Source of the DNA: Dechloromonas sp.
GTDB taxonomy: Bacteria; Pseudomonadota; Gammaproteobacteria; Burkholderiales; Rhodocyclaceae
DNA: 64,000 nt
Assembly (NCBI GenBank): GCA_011391255.1
Contig: JAABQV010000014.1
Coordinates: 1-64,000 of the forward strand
Direction of reading: 5' to 3'
Position numbers and translations under genes: made by a program. The notes beneath the pieces were generated by a model, which was given only the letters and a program-made list of their open reading frames with translations, was not told where the DNA came from and ran no database searches. Positions 45,501 through 50,884 of the stretch are shown here, piece after piece. How positions within the stretch are numbered: the first letter of the stretch is position 1; every line of letters starts with the position of its first letter.

Positions 45501-46298
45501 GGTAAAGTCGGGAAGTCGTCCTTCAAATCGAGCACCGCTGAAGAGTGTCCCGGCCACATTGATGGCACCGGCACGTAGCGATATTTCTCCCGCAGCATTG
45601 ACCGTTCCCTGGATGTTGATCTGCCCAAAGCCACTGTTTGGTGCCCTGCCTGCAAGCAAAGCGGCAACTGATCCTTCATTGACTTGCCCATTTGACGAGA
45701 AGAAGCCATCGACAAACGCTCTTGTTGGGGTAGATACATGCAGACTGCCGACATTGACGACGCCACCCGCTCCAACAACCATGCCGTACGGATTGGCGAA
45801 ATAAACGTTCCCGCCGATCTGTCCATCCTTGATCGCGTTCAGCCTGCCAAAAATTGACGACTGGGCATCGCTGACAAGATTGATGAGGTTCGATGCACCC
45901 TGCGGCACATGCAGATTGGCCGTCTGCCCGGTGGCAACGTTGAAGACCGAAAACGAATTGAAGGCATTGTTACCGGACTGTGTAGCAGTTGTAACGTTAC
46001 TCACTGCGCCTGCAGTAGATACGGTGGTCTGCGTCCTGCCATCCGGCAGAATCTGAGCCCACGCGCATGTCGAACCGATTAACGAACAAAGCACCCCAAT
46101 GGAAATCGGCCTGAAAGGTGGCGCAGATGGCCAGGCAGCGATTTGTGAAATCCGCGAACGCCAATGAGCGAATACAACATGACCACCGGAAAGCCCCTTG
46201 CCGCGACCTTTTGCACATTCGGCAACCGCAACTACCGCTCCTAGTGCGTCATTCCAGACGAGTCGAAAAATTCGATTCAGGGATGCATGCTTTTTCAT
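27564..46298 (-). CDS. Giant TpsA exoprotein / filamentous adhesin, 6244 residues (LktA-like repeats)
   Basis: The longest gene in the window. Residues 1-81 are an extended signal peptide of the ESPR type (IFRLVWNDALGAVVAVAEC, later hydrophobic core, cleavage near CAWA-QI). Residues about 83-370 form the TPS secretion domain (NNAFNSFSVFNVATGQ, SSIFGRLNAIKDG, NPYGMVVGAGG). A beta-helical stalk follows. Residues about 550-4450 hold dozens of imperfect modules of the form V-x-V-x-A...AGAGGG(A/T)AGV-x-G...V-x-A-N-T-T-x-A-YIG, the pattern of leukotoxin LktA-family filamentous adhesins. The last 1700 residues are FHA-like strands with two close Cys pairs. No C-terminal anchor or protease domain is visible. 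It is first in a tpsA-tpsB operon. Role in adhesion, aggregation or biofilm is inferred from the family. Confidence 0.9.
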   Translation of the reverse strand: MKKHASLNRIFRLVWNDALGAVVAVAECAKGRGKGLSGGHVVFAHWRSRISQIAAWPSAPPFRPISIGVLCSLIGSTCAWAQILPDGRTQTTVSTAGAVSNVTTATQSGNNAFNSFSVFNVATGQTANLHVPQGASNLINLVSDAQSSIFGRLNAIKDGQIGGNVYFANPYGMVVGAGGVVNVGSLHVSTPTRAFVDGFFSSNGQVNEGSVAALLAGRAPNSGFGQINIQGTVNAAGEISLRAGAINVAGTLFSGARFEGRLPDFTDVVNANGLRSATNLIIEQGKISIVSDGDVELSGTLAAPGGSGVKGGDVSIQAGGNYNQNGGRIIAAGNGINSAGGAVNVWADGNSTLGRGALIDASAGSSGDGGFVEFSAAGTVELAGGHLEASATQGRAGSILIDPANLTISTDLLRSTSNTGGNGITWNAGSLTLQADEQLTIADDVVVSTRQVASQTRDGHINGISTGDSGNLTLEAADIKLGTGSMLLANSTNGYAAGDVSLTAKSEFSLLSSDSWSGQAKISLDGATIKGKDVTLAASSTYDDSALTYLLPVTVAVVGTSVDVKSSTLNASGNLSLNATSLTKASTSGVLPLGSTVAVSTATVDVSGASALSAGGDLKLNAASTVESKVAPGLPDLKKLPGDAGAAVNVIVSTTSTHVGGSTTLTAANGAAEVKATNKVTATTKADSSAEGVVAVGGTVALSEVTTVTKAYIDGTATTDAASLSVAAESQNTLTTSAKAAAKGANKQTEAEKAASPSLTEKILAKFKNQAKTTKGSVEVAAAVAIANVNSVTQAYIASTGKQKTTGATSVSSKATTSSSVTADGSSTNSEVGIGAAVGLNIGVLVNQASITDNSDIDSNGLTVSATMLTDTAKNTFATSATSGAGTSNVGVAGALGINVLVNTTSATIEDATVGAGSGDVLVEAKNAAASTVTSGAKVTPASTTQPAQVGVGVTVGTNVAVNTTTAKIADGAGITGGNNLGLTAKADNTVTTAATGGAAGDKVAVTPVAAVTVAVNTTNAHLGTGNLLDLTGNYTSIAEQKSTTSSTATGQTIGDKVAVGASIALTTATDTVTADIERDVTADGTFSVSAESVAKTTTSATASVKGGEKAKSDGKPPADASGKEKTVDEKVKDQGDSAKTVGSDTTGSDTTKKPSSALDLIKDLAAKVGLTGKANAASTASDTAAKPAASTPSTTDTAAKIETADTATEKPKAETSEGGVSVAAAAGINVAVTTTGATIGSGRKITSGGASTVSSTTNVDGSASADGSQVSNAQANVGVGAAVALNTAVVTNKAVIRDNAEINAHGLTVSAQLQKPEKTGFAALFDKFKSFIPGSTNPEANNFSATSKSGAGAGDVGVAGSLAVNTLITSSEAVIEGDKDVAGTTGYGTGAKLDAGGGKVTLEATNQATSKVIAQANVKNGSSGDPGTVGVGASIGVNVAVNTTRAEAEDKSKLTGAGAVDMDALSVYTQNTEVTGGAAGSKVSITPVAAVAIAVNTTTARLGQSTSTLDLTGNLNLDANQKNSVTTKATGQAEGDVAVGASLAAAVVVDHVSASLDRDLEAAGTVDIGAKSDTSLTTAAKAGAKGAAPVKKDPATGEEKPDAGTTVDEQKKTQLDFAKGKNTAATGVKTDTPDAKTPDVNTKTPDSTSKPDDTTTTNKDQKGKKVSVAAAIAVGVAYNEAVASIGAGRTIKAGTGKKLSVAAETDTNYTTFATGEAVSDNVGIAAAVGLTATMNKTNASIGAGTKIDRAGDVSVTASSRQNINSGFLRTMSAEANSGASGGDVAVAGSLAVVANDNETRASIDEGATLGTSSNTVGDVEVASNDASHIAAAARAGALSKGADSKAGVGASFAVLLAHNQNIAAVGRDADKNGSFAPTSIHADSLKIKADKQGVDSFLENGLSVSSVLAELKNINTKSYIDNLDPALYLGINYYTEAVAGAAAKGNAAVAGAFAVNVFGNTTQAYVGDAVSATLGGKNAAGTLGFEVDAVSDIVAASFAGGVAGAKKAGVGISTSDLINLDKTLASVGKNATILANGGGAKILADSQQTIVDIGISGGLGTESTGVGGVLGVALSLSKTEASIGDGSILKVRDALDVIAESDSIMVVAAGGVGGGKDAGVGASIAANVIANQTKATVGEKAELASTGKTTISADADETTVTAVIAGAGGGKAGVAGALSVNLVLTETVASVGQATKINTDAAYLSADQAVAISAHDDTVVVGVAGGAAGGGKAGVGAGIDTEVMIKTVKAFVADDTVVDGKQADIRAKKDVTVDATSTENIVSVSAGFGGGGTAGVGGAVGIGFVKNDVQAYVGQSAKVDTDSNVLINAQDDITAVLTAGAGAGGGTAGVGGSLAVATLIGSTKAFIGDHADVTARGLGDAATVYDGETVIARQPETPTKSGDLTAKKTTTAKGISVTAYNRENLITTAASGAGGGTAGVAATVSANVIANTAEAYIGRSAKINTSNTAAGADQQVRVKAIDETLLVDTAAGAGGGGTAGVGAGANVGVVAKTTKAWIGKSAEVNAKKAVDVSAASSAMTFTTTAGFAGGGSAGVGGSVAGVGVANTTQAYIEDALAADPATRIKVTGGDLSVKANDFATSWLITGSGAGGGAAGVGVSLAAGVNATTTLAKIGDYAETDAYGTTSVKADSTENVNMITVAGAGGGSAGVAGTISVNVVASTTEAGIGKYAKINQDSAVSDSSDQSVVVKATDTIIANSVGGAGAGGGAAGVGATINVLVAQNTTSAYIDNGATVDAKKDITVDASSDKYVNSATIAGAGGGAAGVAGAVSVIAVGSLFDDDAKSGLGDSNTSTYADGQLNKSAVKDSGTGNSQLGNSALAAGASDELDNKTGKLAVGKYMADTAKIPLHNTQAFIGKNAKVKAGENVDVTAKDSTLAIVASGAGAGGGAAGVAGAVGVVLLHDAAEAFIADGASVDAGKKLNVAAQTADNVFNVDITGSGAGAADVAAVIGVNVVTSNTSAYIGDANINKDSAMAAANTAQSIAVTAGSNSNLVTVAGTGGGAGAASVGGIVNVNTLAKNTSAFIGEGADVVADNDVDVSAASSQNLIGGSLAIRGAGAAAVSAVASTNVIANTTEAYIGSSRMDASKSAAIVDSNGNVRLAATDDSLIVAASAVGNGAGAAGVGVNVGANVISSQTRAYVAEGSTVNARGNADANEIYDGTLSSSPGAAATVPGNGAGNVDLNGDGVADGNVNGGVSFNVKAGNTENTVDPSKQGVGNKTVAGASGGIGAKGKTTAKGLSVTAVGNEKIISATIGIAGAGAAAVTGAASTNVVASQTEAYIEGGTSITNGTLGDVRVKAADNTFMVQTSGTISGAGAAAVSGSINTGIIDKKTHASIGDATITAANVEVKAAATESIYNVTANVSVAGAAGVGGAAGVNVVTNETYAKIGAGADVNAIGNINVNATQDTALDIYTVSGAGGGAAGVSGAASVGVIANVTQAFIAGSSDATNRTKIDAGKALTVTSLSEEEMTSATVSGAAGGFAGVAGAVGVKVVSSTTEAYIGDASQVNQRRSGATQDVLVQADDSVKLAGGGGTVALSGMAGVGATAEINVVRNTTTAYIAASSVVDADRDLTVAANSTKDVQSAAVAAAGGNSVGIGGALSVISIGAALDGDTQGRIGNADSFADSQMKQDKVGANLGSSNHVQGAKTEVARSGGLGVSSKLNETSTASLDKTRAFIGSGSQVTSGRAVKVAASDKLKVDANAVGAAGGAVGIGGAVSVAVANSTTEAFIGSGTTVDAVGNVDVTANAANVDSTGALVRSAAGAGGIVGASAAVAVMNDHSKTSAYLDDGAEIKRAADLSVTAHTNHKARAEALGASAGGLAIGASEAYSRFDGSTTAYADTDVQIGKTAGKTVSNVLIEATDDSTAVSRAVAGSAGIYSGAGAAAQSIMKSTVSASLEDRADVEVQSTLAVSAASAASASAEAVGVSVGYGAVGVSSAVATVDNDVTAGIGSDGKIKANQLNVHAMTALPTASGLTAKALSYGASGGLVGINGTSSVATYSGSTHSTIGDGTTVTGSAEVQATTNSKQQANASGVAVGGWLAVGANIAVATSDSNTQADIGKDVEVTGTSLAVKALGADENNANAISGSGGLVAGAASSATTISKSNMLAHIGQDSTVIAENVVLNATHTMRFNSSADSFQAAAFGASGALARNTAESTVTASTGSGVTLDAAEIDIEAKNIVRKAALAGNNAQAAAGGLLNGAAAFSNTTVSNYTSALVGENARFTADRAGASQGSVSIAASNDVELNDTARLDTGGAVAVALSESKIVSTTNQATVDIGAGAEIVSDGEVTLATQAKLTANAYVRAKTYGVAGAAAGRSTASLGADNAIKVGAGARVQSDGGDVNLLAGSGNKLQANADTRLWNHTALPIVTDPDADARIVQHNTIDIATGAKVRAHQDVNLTATEGQHKATGYGEGTDSYREVLSAIGEFFGADTSSLKITGGSSYDNAGSWSNLSSGVNVNGTVEAGIHHLQYLTLGANGTTVEKQSEGVSYTLEDNVKLADLLQSEIDALRVKANATRAAATDYSGTNAADAALALDNDADILEAQLSALDSSVRVGFMHVNPVLAQSGNVNVTGKYLTGTNGTLNAPGDVRIDIENKSLRFLTTSSLLIPDDKGGQVTFNGLGISSTADINARNQGGKTASNMTVLSADTSPKPVISVLNTNGNNSPTGEPAQLWMLGDVTNLRGEAVANSEGTIRVSAHIDAETVNIATSGDIIQTYTPGFTHQGGNPISQLGTLPDIREAAKIDYSTDTLAVRDCGSDGKGCSSSIAGQNVYISGEKLNINGLIQAGLPDRALAIDANLLSALNPTFNTKTNTQAISELRTKWSNGDHSVRFLALNAPLAGSSSIKVSYDAENDRLQLDNVRMGGGHMELFGNIFSTGNGQLNVMDGYGRINITNSSSYDLAVGRLDTSGGVEGTIKITDTSKRDAHNKPLVTQITRLGNLIEERSSQTVDAEGKPTYLVSSATGRNTTFQPTQNRRFNWINGRTTTLDEDRVYTSRILFGADWLVADYDNPDSSTTSAAYRQRLTGDWLSIGGGTANYAMDYSTYSTGAYKYRGDSTSRYGVVCIADACAYEEVTTHAYFRTITQEYFQHSLNASKSIGIGFIGYDTASLNVNSVNGQLLLGGLARAVNGTTTLNGNSGIQSLSSDASIAASDLRMTSANGAIGSASKPINIDLTDTVITPALINGTVTATGRNGVALKEIAGDLRVAAVNASQGDISLIADRNLVAPTNTVVTGNSISLVALSGNVGDAGAPIRVETQGSTSTLSASAAGEINIAEQTGDLRVNQVKSAAGDVRLSAPGSLLDGNTVESVDEKSRAELLALWGAMELTGGGADAARDRNLAAQENGLKASYETYFRMRHLRLNDDGITYTADAYNPNFAYKLAENQAAALREANGWNSDQLAEHERSQTAQYHASYARFGGGAYTANFEARLTVEEIAATSAGYKWSDEQLTNAIGAGILKETSDTNIRIEDPNVVGTNVNLVAGGDIGSKLGVVTIGKGTAFSSLSDTQKLALLTAESNDLTVTDTGITIVQRDDFNVTARGELNASAAGAQGVIHIGSEEQVLIGEIASPQEVRIKTSQGLSAKAGVTNVTANDIVLEAGRGDLGKDGAAILINTTGGKFTARAGGNLNVEEVSGDLRVESVFAKGNATLKADGSILESKTDSSVDVRADNVSLIAGAVGNIGLSGENQSLDVGVDINGMVNAVASQGIYLAGPIDQNFIVGDITAGTVALLRSAADARIVGKVHATSDLGVIVAGNASMAPGSLLKSDSGNIELSADSFSMADGSKVHADAGTITVNAQRDIIIGQIEATHNATADAIRITTDGRILDGGDTGGDDLIASTAGARLTMNAKGGIGVAKVSTSDIDVSVKDPLEINVAELEAGSSAGSILVDSNSPLNFTTVQAGLDVSLTADGSVSGSNVSAGRDVVIKSMNDLKVGDLTAKTGNAIVVAGRNIEADSISAGELADLNAVAGDLKVNQITSRSMTLAAGGNLSLGTLSADTALSFSSSSLTANIVHKGTGSPLLLSITGPGGGIASLIDLDLSSPVGVQFARLSTMDSSIRMLSGYLQIDSGYIGNVARFQNPVTDLVMDNNSYAVRSVDVQLYVPGKSFSGFKLDGWTTIAGPYVINRDPDHGVQMGSLRDSSALEESRSGIEGKVGTPRVASMAPLAMGGENGIRLIGSLEGVKAAVQMVDIENDNQQVVEE
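41300..43990 (-). repeat. Super-repeat of about 1.33 kb (442-450 residues) inside tpsA
   Basis: The opening KGSVEVAAAVA (near 43980), GGVSVAAAAGI (near 42655) and GKKVSVAAAIA (near 41306) start three homologous blocks. The order inside is the same: GVGAAV(G/A)LN, GLTVSA, GAGxxxVGVAG, VGVG(V/A)(T/S)(V/I)G, GGAAG(D/S)KV, DLTGN, GDVAVGAS/GDKVAVGAS, (E/D)RD. Blocks A and B are full; block C diverges after about 150 residues. Each is preceded by a Lys/Asp/Thr-rich linker. This indicates duplication of whole blocks in addition to the small modules. Confidence 0.7.
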
Positions 46299-46704
46299 AA
46301 TGCCCTCGCGTACGGCAACAGGTATTGATTCAGGTTGGCTTTACTGATGCCATCGAATAGACAGAATCAGTAAGTCATACATATTCACTTACCTGGATAC
46401 CACGCAACCGTTAGAGAACCGTTAGAGAACCCTCTGAAACAATGCCGAATCTCAGGAGGCGCGGTGTGCGCGGCTGCAAGTCCCGACAGCACCAACCATG
46501 CTGGCAGAAATAAACGCGGCAACAAAGTCGAAACGGATACAAGCGAAACTCCTTACAGGACAGGCGCGAAGGGAACCGCTGGATCCACAAGTGGCAATAA
46601 AGCAGGTGACATTGGCGCCTATAATTGTGCACTGCTGTTAGCGATCGTTAACGGAGTCTTAAGAACTTCTTCGCGGATACATTCATAACAAGGACGACAC
46701 CAAA
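46299..46704. promoter_or_regulatory. Divergent intergenic region between tpsA and the SARP-type regulator
   Basis: About 400 bases with no gene. It contains tandem 11-bp direct repeats (46406-46438) about 110 bases upstream of the tpsA start and an imperfect inverted repeat centred on CGATCG near 46637-46652. On the minus strand a weak TTGCGT element follows the direct repeats, with AT-rich TATG-type sequence 17-18 bases further on, a candidate tpsA promoter. Confidence 0.55.
46406..46438. repeat. Tandem 11-bp direct repeats, candidate SARP operator
   Basis: AACCGTTAGAG occurs twice without spacing (46406-46416 and 46417-46427), followed by a third unit keeping only AACC (46428-46431). Period is exactly 11. 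SARP-type activators of Streptomyces bind direct repeats with 11-bp spacing next to the -35 region; a SARP-type gene begins 400 bases away. Confidence 0.6.
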
Positions 46705-46824
46705 ATGGGAGTGTATTTCAAGACACCATGCGTGTCGGTGCTGCTCGTTGGTCGGCGCGACTTCCGGGAACGTTTGCGTCCGTATGATCCGACGTTTTAC
46801 GTGGTCCGCGGAAAATTCCCGTGA
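46705..46824 (+). CDS. 39-residue leader ORF overlapping the regulator start
   Basis: The ATG at 46705 follows AAGGA at ten bases. The ORF runs 39 codons to a TGA at 46822-46824 that shares one base with the regulator's ATG (TGATG). The peptide begins MGVYFKTPCVSVLLVGRRDF and is basic. The overlap suggests that its translation controls that of the regulator. No homologue is recognised; a chance ORF remains possible. Confidence 0.5.
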   Translation: MGVYFKTPCVSVLLVGRRDFRERLRPYDPTFYVVRGKFP

Positions 46825-49800
46825 TGACGCCTCCCCCACGACTCACGCTTTGCCTGCTAGGCGGTTTTTCGCTCGAACGAGACGCTCAGCCCTGCAAGCT
46901 GGCTTATGAGAAAGGGCGAGCGCTCCTCGCCTATCTCGCCATGGATCCCCTTCGAGAGCACTCGCGAGCGACCCTGGCGGCCATGTTGTGGCCGGATCTG
47001 GTCCGCGAGGCGGCGATGTCGAATCTCCGCCTGGTACTGCATAACCTGCGTCAAACGCTCAACACAGCAAACTTGGCGGCGCCCCTGCTACAGATCGATC
47101 GCGAATCCGTCCGAATCGATCCGGCAGCCGGTCTGGAGGTCGATGTGGCGGAGTTTTCGGCTGCCTTCCCCGCATGCCCGGCCACGCCCTGCGCGCAGAA
47201 CTTCGACCCCTGCCTTGCCCGTATGGAGGTGCTTGACAGCTATTATCGGGGTGAGTTCATGGCGGGACTTTCGCTACCTGACTGTCCGGATTTCGAAGAA
47301 TGGCTTCAGGTCCAGCGCGAGTCGCTGCACCATCACGCACTTGTCCGACTGACTTGCCTGTCGAATTGCCATGACAGGGCGGGCGCCTACGACAAGGCCC
47401 TACGGTTTGCGCTGCGGCATCAGGAACTCGAGCCGTGGTGCGAGAATGGCCTGCGACGGGTGATGCGACTGTTTGCGCTGAATGGGCAACGCGCCAACGC
47501 ACTTGCTCAATACGAGGCCTGCTGCCGGGCGCTGAGAACAGAACTGGGGGTATTGCCTTCTGAAGAAACCCAGGCGCTTGAAGCGCTTATCCGTCGCGGC
47601 GAACTGACACCAGAACGCCGCCGCGTGGCGGACGCACACCCTACGGAGGCGCTACTGATGCCGGTCGTGGGGCGGCGACAAGTTACGGTGATTTACTGCG
47701 AATTGACACCCGACGGAGTTGAAGATCCCGATCAGGCGCTGGCTCTGCTGCGCGCACCGCAGGCTCGCTGCAGCGAGATCATCCAAGATTATTCAGGATA
47801 TCTCGTACAAACCCACGGCGGCGGCCTTCTGGCCTATTTCGGCTACCCGCAGGCCAATGAAATAGCTGCCCGACTGGCAGTGCAGGCTTCGCTGGCAATC
47901 ATGCACTCGGGGTTCGACGGTGTCGATCTGCGCGTCGGCGTGCACACTGGGGTGGTGATCAGTGGCGACCTAGGGGTGCCGGATACCGTTGGCACCACCA
48001 CGGGACTGGCCATTCGTCTGCGCCAACTGGTCGAACCTGGCGAGGTGGCGATAAGCGATGCGACGCAGCACGTCGTAAAGGGTTTTTTTGAGAGTACGAG
48101 CCTGGGGTTGCGCCAATTGCGAGGCATTGCGCGACCGCTGGAGGTGTTCCGGGTCGACCGCAAAACCGGAGCGAAAGACCGCCTGGAAGCGGCTGCCAGG
48201 CTGACGCCGCTGATCGGGCGCAAGAGCGAGATCAAGACTCTGCTCAGCGCGTGGCGGGATGCTCGCCAGGGAGCGCGGCGCATTGTGCATTTGAGCGGTG
48301 AAGCCGGGATAGGTAAATCACGCCTGGTGCTAAGCCTGAAGAAGGCATTGCGCGAACACGCCTGTGTTGTGTGCGAGCTACGCTGTTTTCCGGAACACAG
48401 CCAGTCGCCGTTTTATCCTGTGGCCGCGCTGTTTGGTTCGACGCTGGATTTTTCGCCCGACGACGCCCCCGAAGCAAGATTCGCCCGGCTCGCCGCCTAT
48501 GTTAAAGCGCACTATTCAAAAATAGACAGGGAGACCGTACCGCTGATCGCCAGGATGCTTTCGTTGCCGGTGCGGGCACCTTACCGGGAATTGGCTGCCT
48601 CTCCGCAACTCCAGCGCGAAAAAACACAAGCGATCCTGCTTGAATTCTTGCATACCCTGGCTGCGCAGCAATCGATCCTGCTGGTAGTCGAAGACCTTCA
48701 CTGGGCAGATCCATCCACACTTGAACTGCTGAAACTGTTCATTGCTCAGGAACGCGCTACGCCGATACTCACCGTGCTCACCTCCAGACCCGATTTCCAG
48801 CCCGCCTGGCAGGAAAGACTTGTCAACATGCTGCCCCTGAAAGCACTGCCCGATGAAGAAATGGCGATGCTGATTGCTGCCGTGGCACCGGAGATCAACA
48901 CGGCCACCGTCAGCCGCATTGTCGAGCGCGCCGATGGCATCCCGCTGTTTGCCGAGGAATTGGCGGGAGTAGTCGCCGTTAACGATAACGATCAGGTAAT
49001 ACCTTCGACCTTGCAGGATCTGCTTGCCGTGCGCCTCGATGCCTTGGCTGCTGCGAAATTCATCGCGCAGTCGGCGGCCAGCATCGGGCGGGAGTTCAGC
49101 CTCGATCTGCTGCGCCGGATCGTTCATTGCGATGAGTTAGCGCTGGCGCAACACCTGCGCCGTCTGCAAAACAGCGGAATAGTGCAGGGCGAAGTTGCGG
49201 GAGGCTTGCATTTCAGGCATGCGCTGGTTCGCGATGCAGCGTATCAATCGCAAACGCGAGCCGAGCGGGAGTCGACACACCGCCGCATCGCCGCAGCGCT
49301 GGAAACCGGAGGAGTGAGGGTCCGGCCTGAACTCCTGGCGCAGCACTGGGCTGCGGGAGGAAATATCCACGAGGCTGTCATCAGCTGGATTGAGGCGGGA
49401 AAGCTTGCCAGCCAGCACTCTGCGAGCCACGAAGCAGTGATGCATTTCAAGTCGGGCCTGGCCCTGATAGCGGTGCTGCCGGACAGTCCGGAACGGGTAC
49501 GCCTGGAACTCGATCTGCAGATCGGTCTTGGAACCGCGGCGTGCGCTGCGGAAGGCTATGCATCGGTAGCAGGGGCTGAGGCCTATGCGCGCGCAATGAG
49601 CTTGTGCAGCCAGCATGAAAGCGGTCCCGAAATGTTTCGGGCAGTCTGGGGACTGTGGGCAAGCGCCAGTTCACGCACCGGCTTTGCCCACGCGCTCGAA
49701 CTCGCACAGCAGCTCCCGCTCATGGCAAGCAAGAGCGGTGACCCGCTGCAAAGCCAGCAAGGTCACTTCGCTGTCGCCAACACCCTGTATTGGCAAGGTG

Positions 49801-50660
49801 AATTCGCTGCGGCGCGTGAAAGTCTGGAGTGTGCCAGGACACTTTACCAACCGAACCAACACGAACTCCACGTTGCCGAGTTCGGCGAGGACGCGGGCGT
49901 CACCGGCGGATCTTATCTCTCATGGGTTTTGTGGTTCCTGGGCTTTCCAGACCAGGCCCGCAAAATCTCCGAACAAACCCTGGCGCTCGCACGTCAGCTC
50001 GGGCATCCGTACAGCCTGGCCTACGCGTTGACCTTTGCCTCAATCCTGCGCTGCCGCCTGCGACGACCCGAGGAAGCGCTTGCCTTGTCACAGGAAACAC
50101 TGGACCTGGCAAACGCGCATGGATTCCCCCTTTGGCAAGCCGGTGCAACGCTGTCGCTCGGCTGGGCACTGGCCATGCAGACCCAACCCGAAGGCGTCGA
50201 GTCTATTCACCAATGCGTCGAGGCGACGCGCGCGACAATGGGCGGGGTGACACTGGTGATTCTGGGACCGCTGGTCGAGTCCAGCGTTATCCTAGGTCTT
50301 TTCGATAGCGCGCTTAGAGTGGTCGACGAAGCGTTTGCGGCGGGCAACACGATCGGGGATCGCCACATCGAAGGTGAGCTGCATCGACTCAAGGGCGAGT
50401 CAATACTCGGACTCGCAGATGCCGACGAAGCCAAAGCCAAAGCTGAAGCCTGCTTTCACCTGGCACTCGCCGTCAGCCGCAAGCAGCAGGCAAAATCACT
50501 GGAGTTGCGCGCGGCCATGAGCATGGCCCGACTTTGGCGAAGACAGGGGAAGCCGGACGACGCTCGGCGCTTACTCCAAGGGGTCTACGACTGGTTCACC
50601 GAGGGTTTCGATACACCCGACCTGCGGAATGCGAGCGAGATCCTCAATTCCCTAAGCTAA
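46824..50660 (+). CDS. SARP-type regulator with pseudo-cyclase, AAA ATPase and helical-repeat domains
   Basis: A 1278-residue protein. Residues 5-95 form an OmpR-like winged helix (LLGGFSLERD, KGRALLAYLAM, SNLRLVLHNLRQTL) and residues about 100-255 a bacterial transcriptional activator (BTAD) domain. Residues about 285-435 are a class III cyclase fold (RRQVTVIYCEL, HGGGLLAYFGYP, VGVHTGVVISGDLG), but the first metal Asp is Glu293, the second is Gly333, and the Asn of the transition-state motif is replaced (VGTTTGLAIRL), so catalysis is unlikely. Residues about 455-800 are an AAA/NTPase module (Walker A GEAGIGKS at 492-499, VVEDLHWAD). The rest is TPR-like helices. It is divergent from the tpsA operon and is its likely activator; this is inferred from position. 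ATG 46824 is preferred over GTG 46821. Confidence 0.85.
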   Translation: MTPPPRLTLCLLGGFSLERDAQPCKLAYEKGRALLAYLAMDPLREHSRATLAAMLWPDLVREAAMSNLRLVLHNLRQTLNTANLAAPLLQIDRESVRIDPAAGLEVDVAEFSAAFPACPATPCAQNFDPCLARMEVLDSYYRGEFMAGLSLPDCPDFEEWLQVQRESLHHHALVRLTCLSNCHDRAGAYDKALRFALRHQELEPWCENGLRRVMRLFALNGQRANALAQYEACCRALRTELGVLPSEETQALEALIRRGELTPERRRVADAHPTEALLMPVVGRRQVTVIYCELTPDGVEDPDQALALLRAPQARCSEIIQDYSGYLVQTHGGGLLAYFGYPQANEIAARLAVQASLAIMHSGFDGVDLRVGVHTGVVISGDLGVPDTVGTTTGLAIRLRQLVEPGEVAISDATQHVVKGFFESTSLGLRQLRGIARPLEVFRVDRKTGAKDRLEAAARLTPLIGRKSEIKTLLSAWRDARQGARRIVHLSGEAGIGKSRLVLSLKKALREHACVVCELRCFPEHSQSPFYPVAALFGSTLDFSPDDAPEARFARLAAYVKAHYSKIDRETVPLIARMLSLPVRAPYRELAASPQLQREKTQAILLEFLHTLAAQQSILLVVEDLHWADPSTLELLKLFIAQERATPILTVLTSRPDFQPAWQERLVNMLPLKALPDEEMAMLIAAVAPEINTATVSRIVERADGIPLFAEELAGVVAVNDNDQVIPSTLQDLLAVRLDALAAAKFIAQSAASIGREFSLDLLRRIVHCDELALAQHLRRLQNSGIVQGEVAGGLHFRHALVRDAAYQSQTRAERESTHRRIAAALETGGVRVRPELLAQHWAAGGNIHEAVISWIEAGKLASQHSASHEAVMHFKSGLALIAVLPDSPERVRLELDLQIGLGTAACAAEGYASVAGAEAYARAMSLCSQHESGPEMFRAVWGLWASASSRTGFAHALELAQQLPLMASKSGDPLQSQQGHFAVANTLYWQGEFAAARESLECARTLYQPNQHELHVAEFGEDAGVTGGSYLSWVLWFLGFPDQARKISEQTLALARQLGHPYSLAYALTFASILRCRLRRPEEALALSQETLDLANAHGFPLWQAGATLSLGWALAMQTQPEGVESIHQCVEATRATMGGVTLVILGPLVESSVILGLFDSALRVVDEAFAAGNTIGDRHIEGELHRLKGESILGLADADEAKAKAEACFHLALAVSRKQQAKSLELRAAMSMARLWRRQGKPDDARRLLQGVYDWFTEGFDTPDLRNASEILNSLS

Positions 50661-50884
50661 AAATTCCAACACGGCTTATTGTGGCCGGATTGCGGTAGTG
50701 CGGTCATCGATTTGCTCGCCGAATACCGGCCACTCAACACGATCAACGGGCAAACTAGAAGCAGAAATTGAAATGTAACCCCGACCGGCAGGTTGTGGCC
50801 GGACTGAGACGCTGCCGTGACAGCGAAGCATGATGCGGCGCCGCACAGTCGTAAATCACTCGTGGATTACAGGTAGCCTTGGTT

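Noticed and set aside
28255-45804. Many plus-strand open frames of 60-280 codons opposite tpsA
   Set aside because: They mirror the repetitive Gly/Ala/Thr codons of the minus-strand gene, lack ribosome-binding sites and have low-complexity translations.
50661-50884. Two GTTGTGGCCGGA-like pieces after the SARP gene as a possible repeat or terminator
   Set aside because: Only two imperfect short matches and no hairpin with a T tract; nothing firm can be said.
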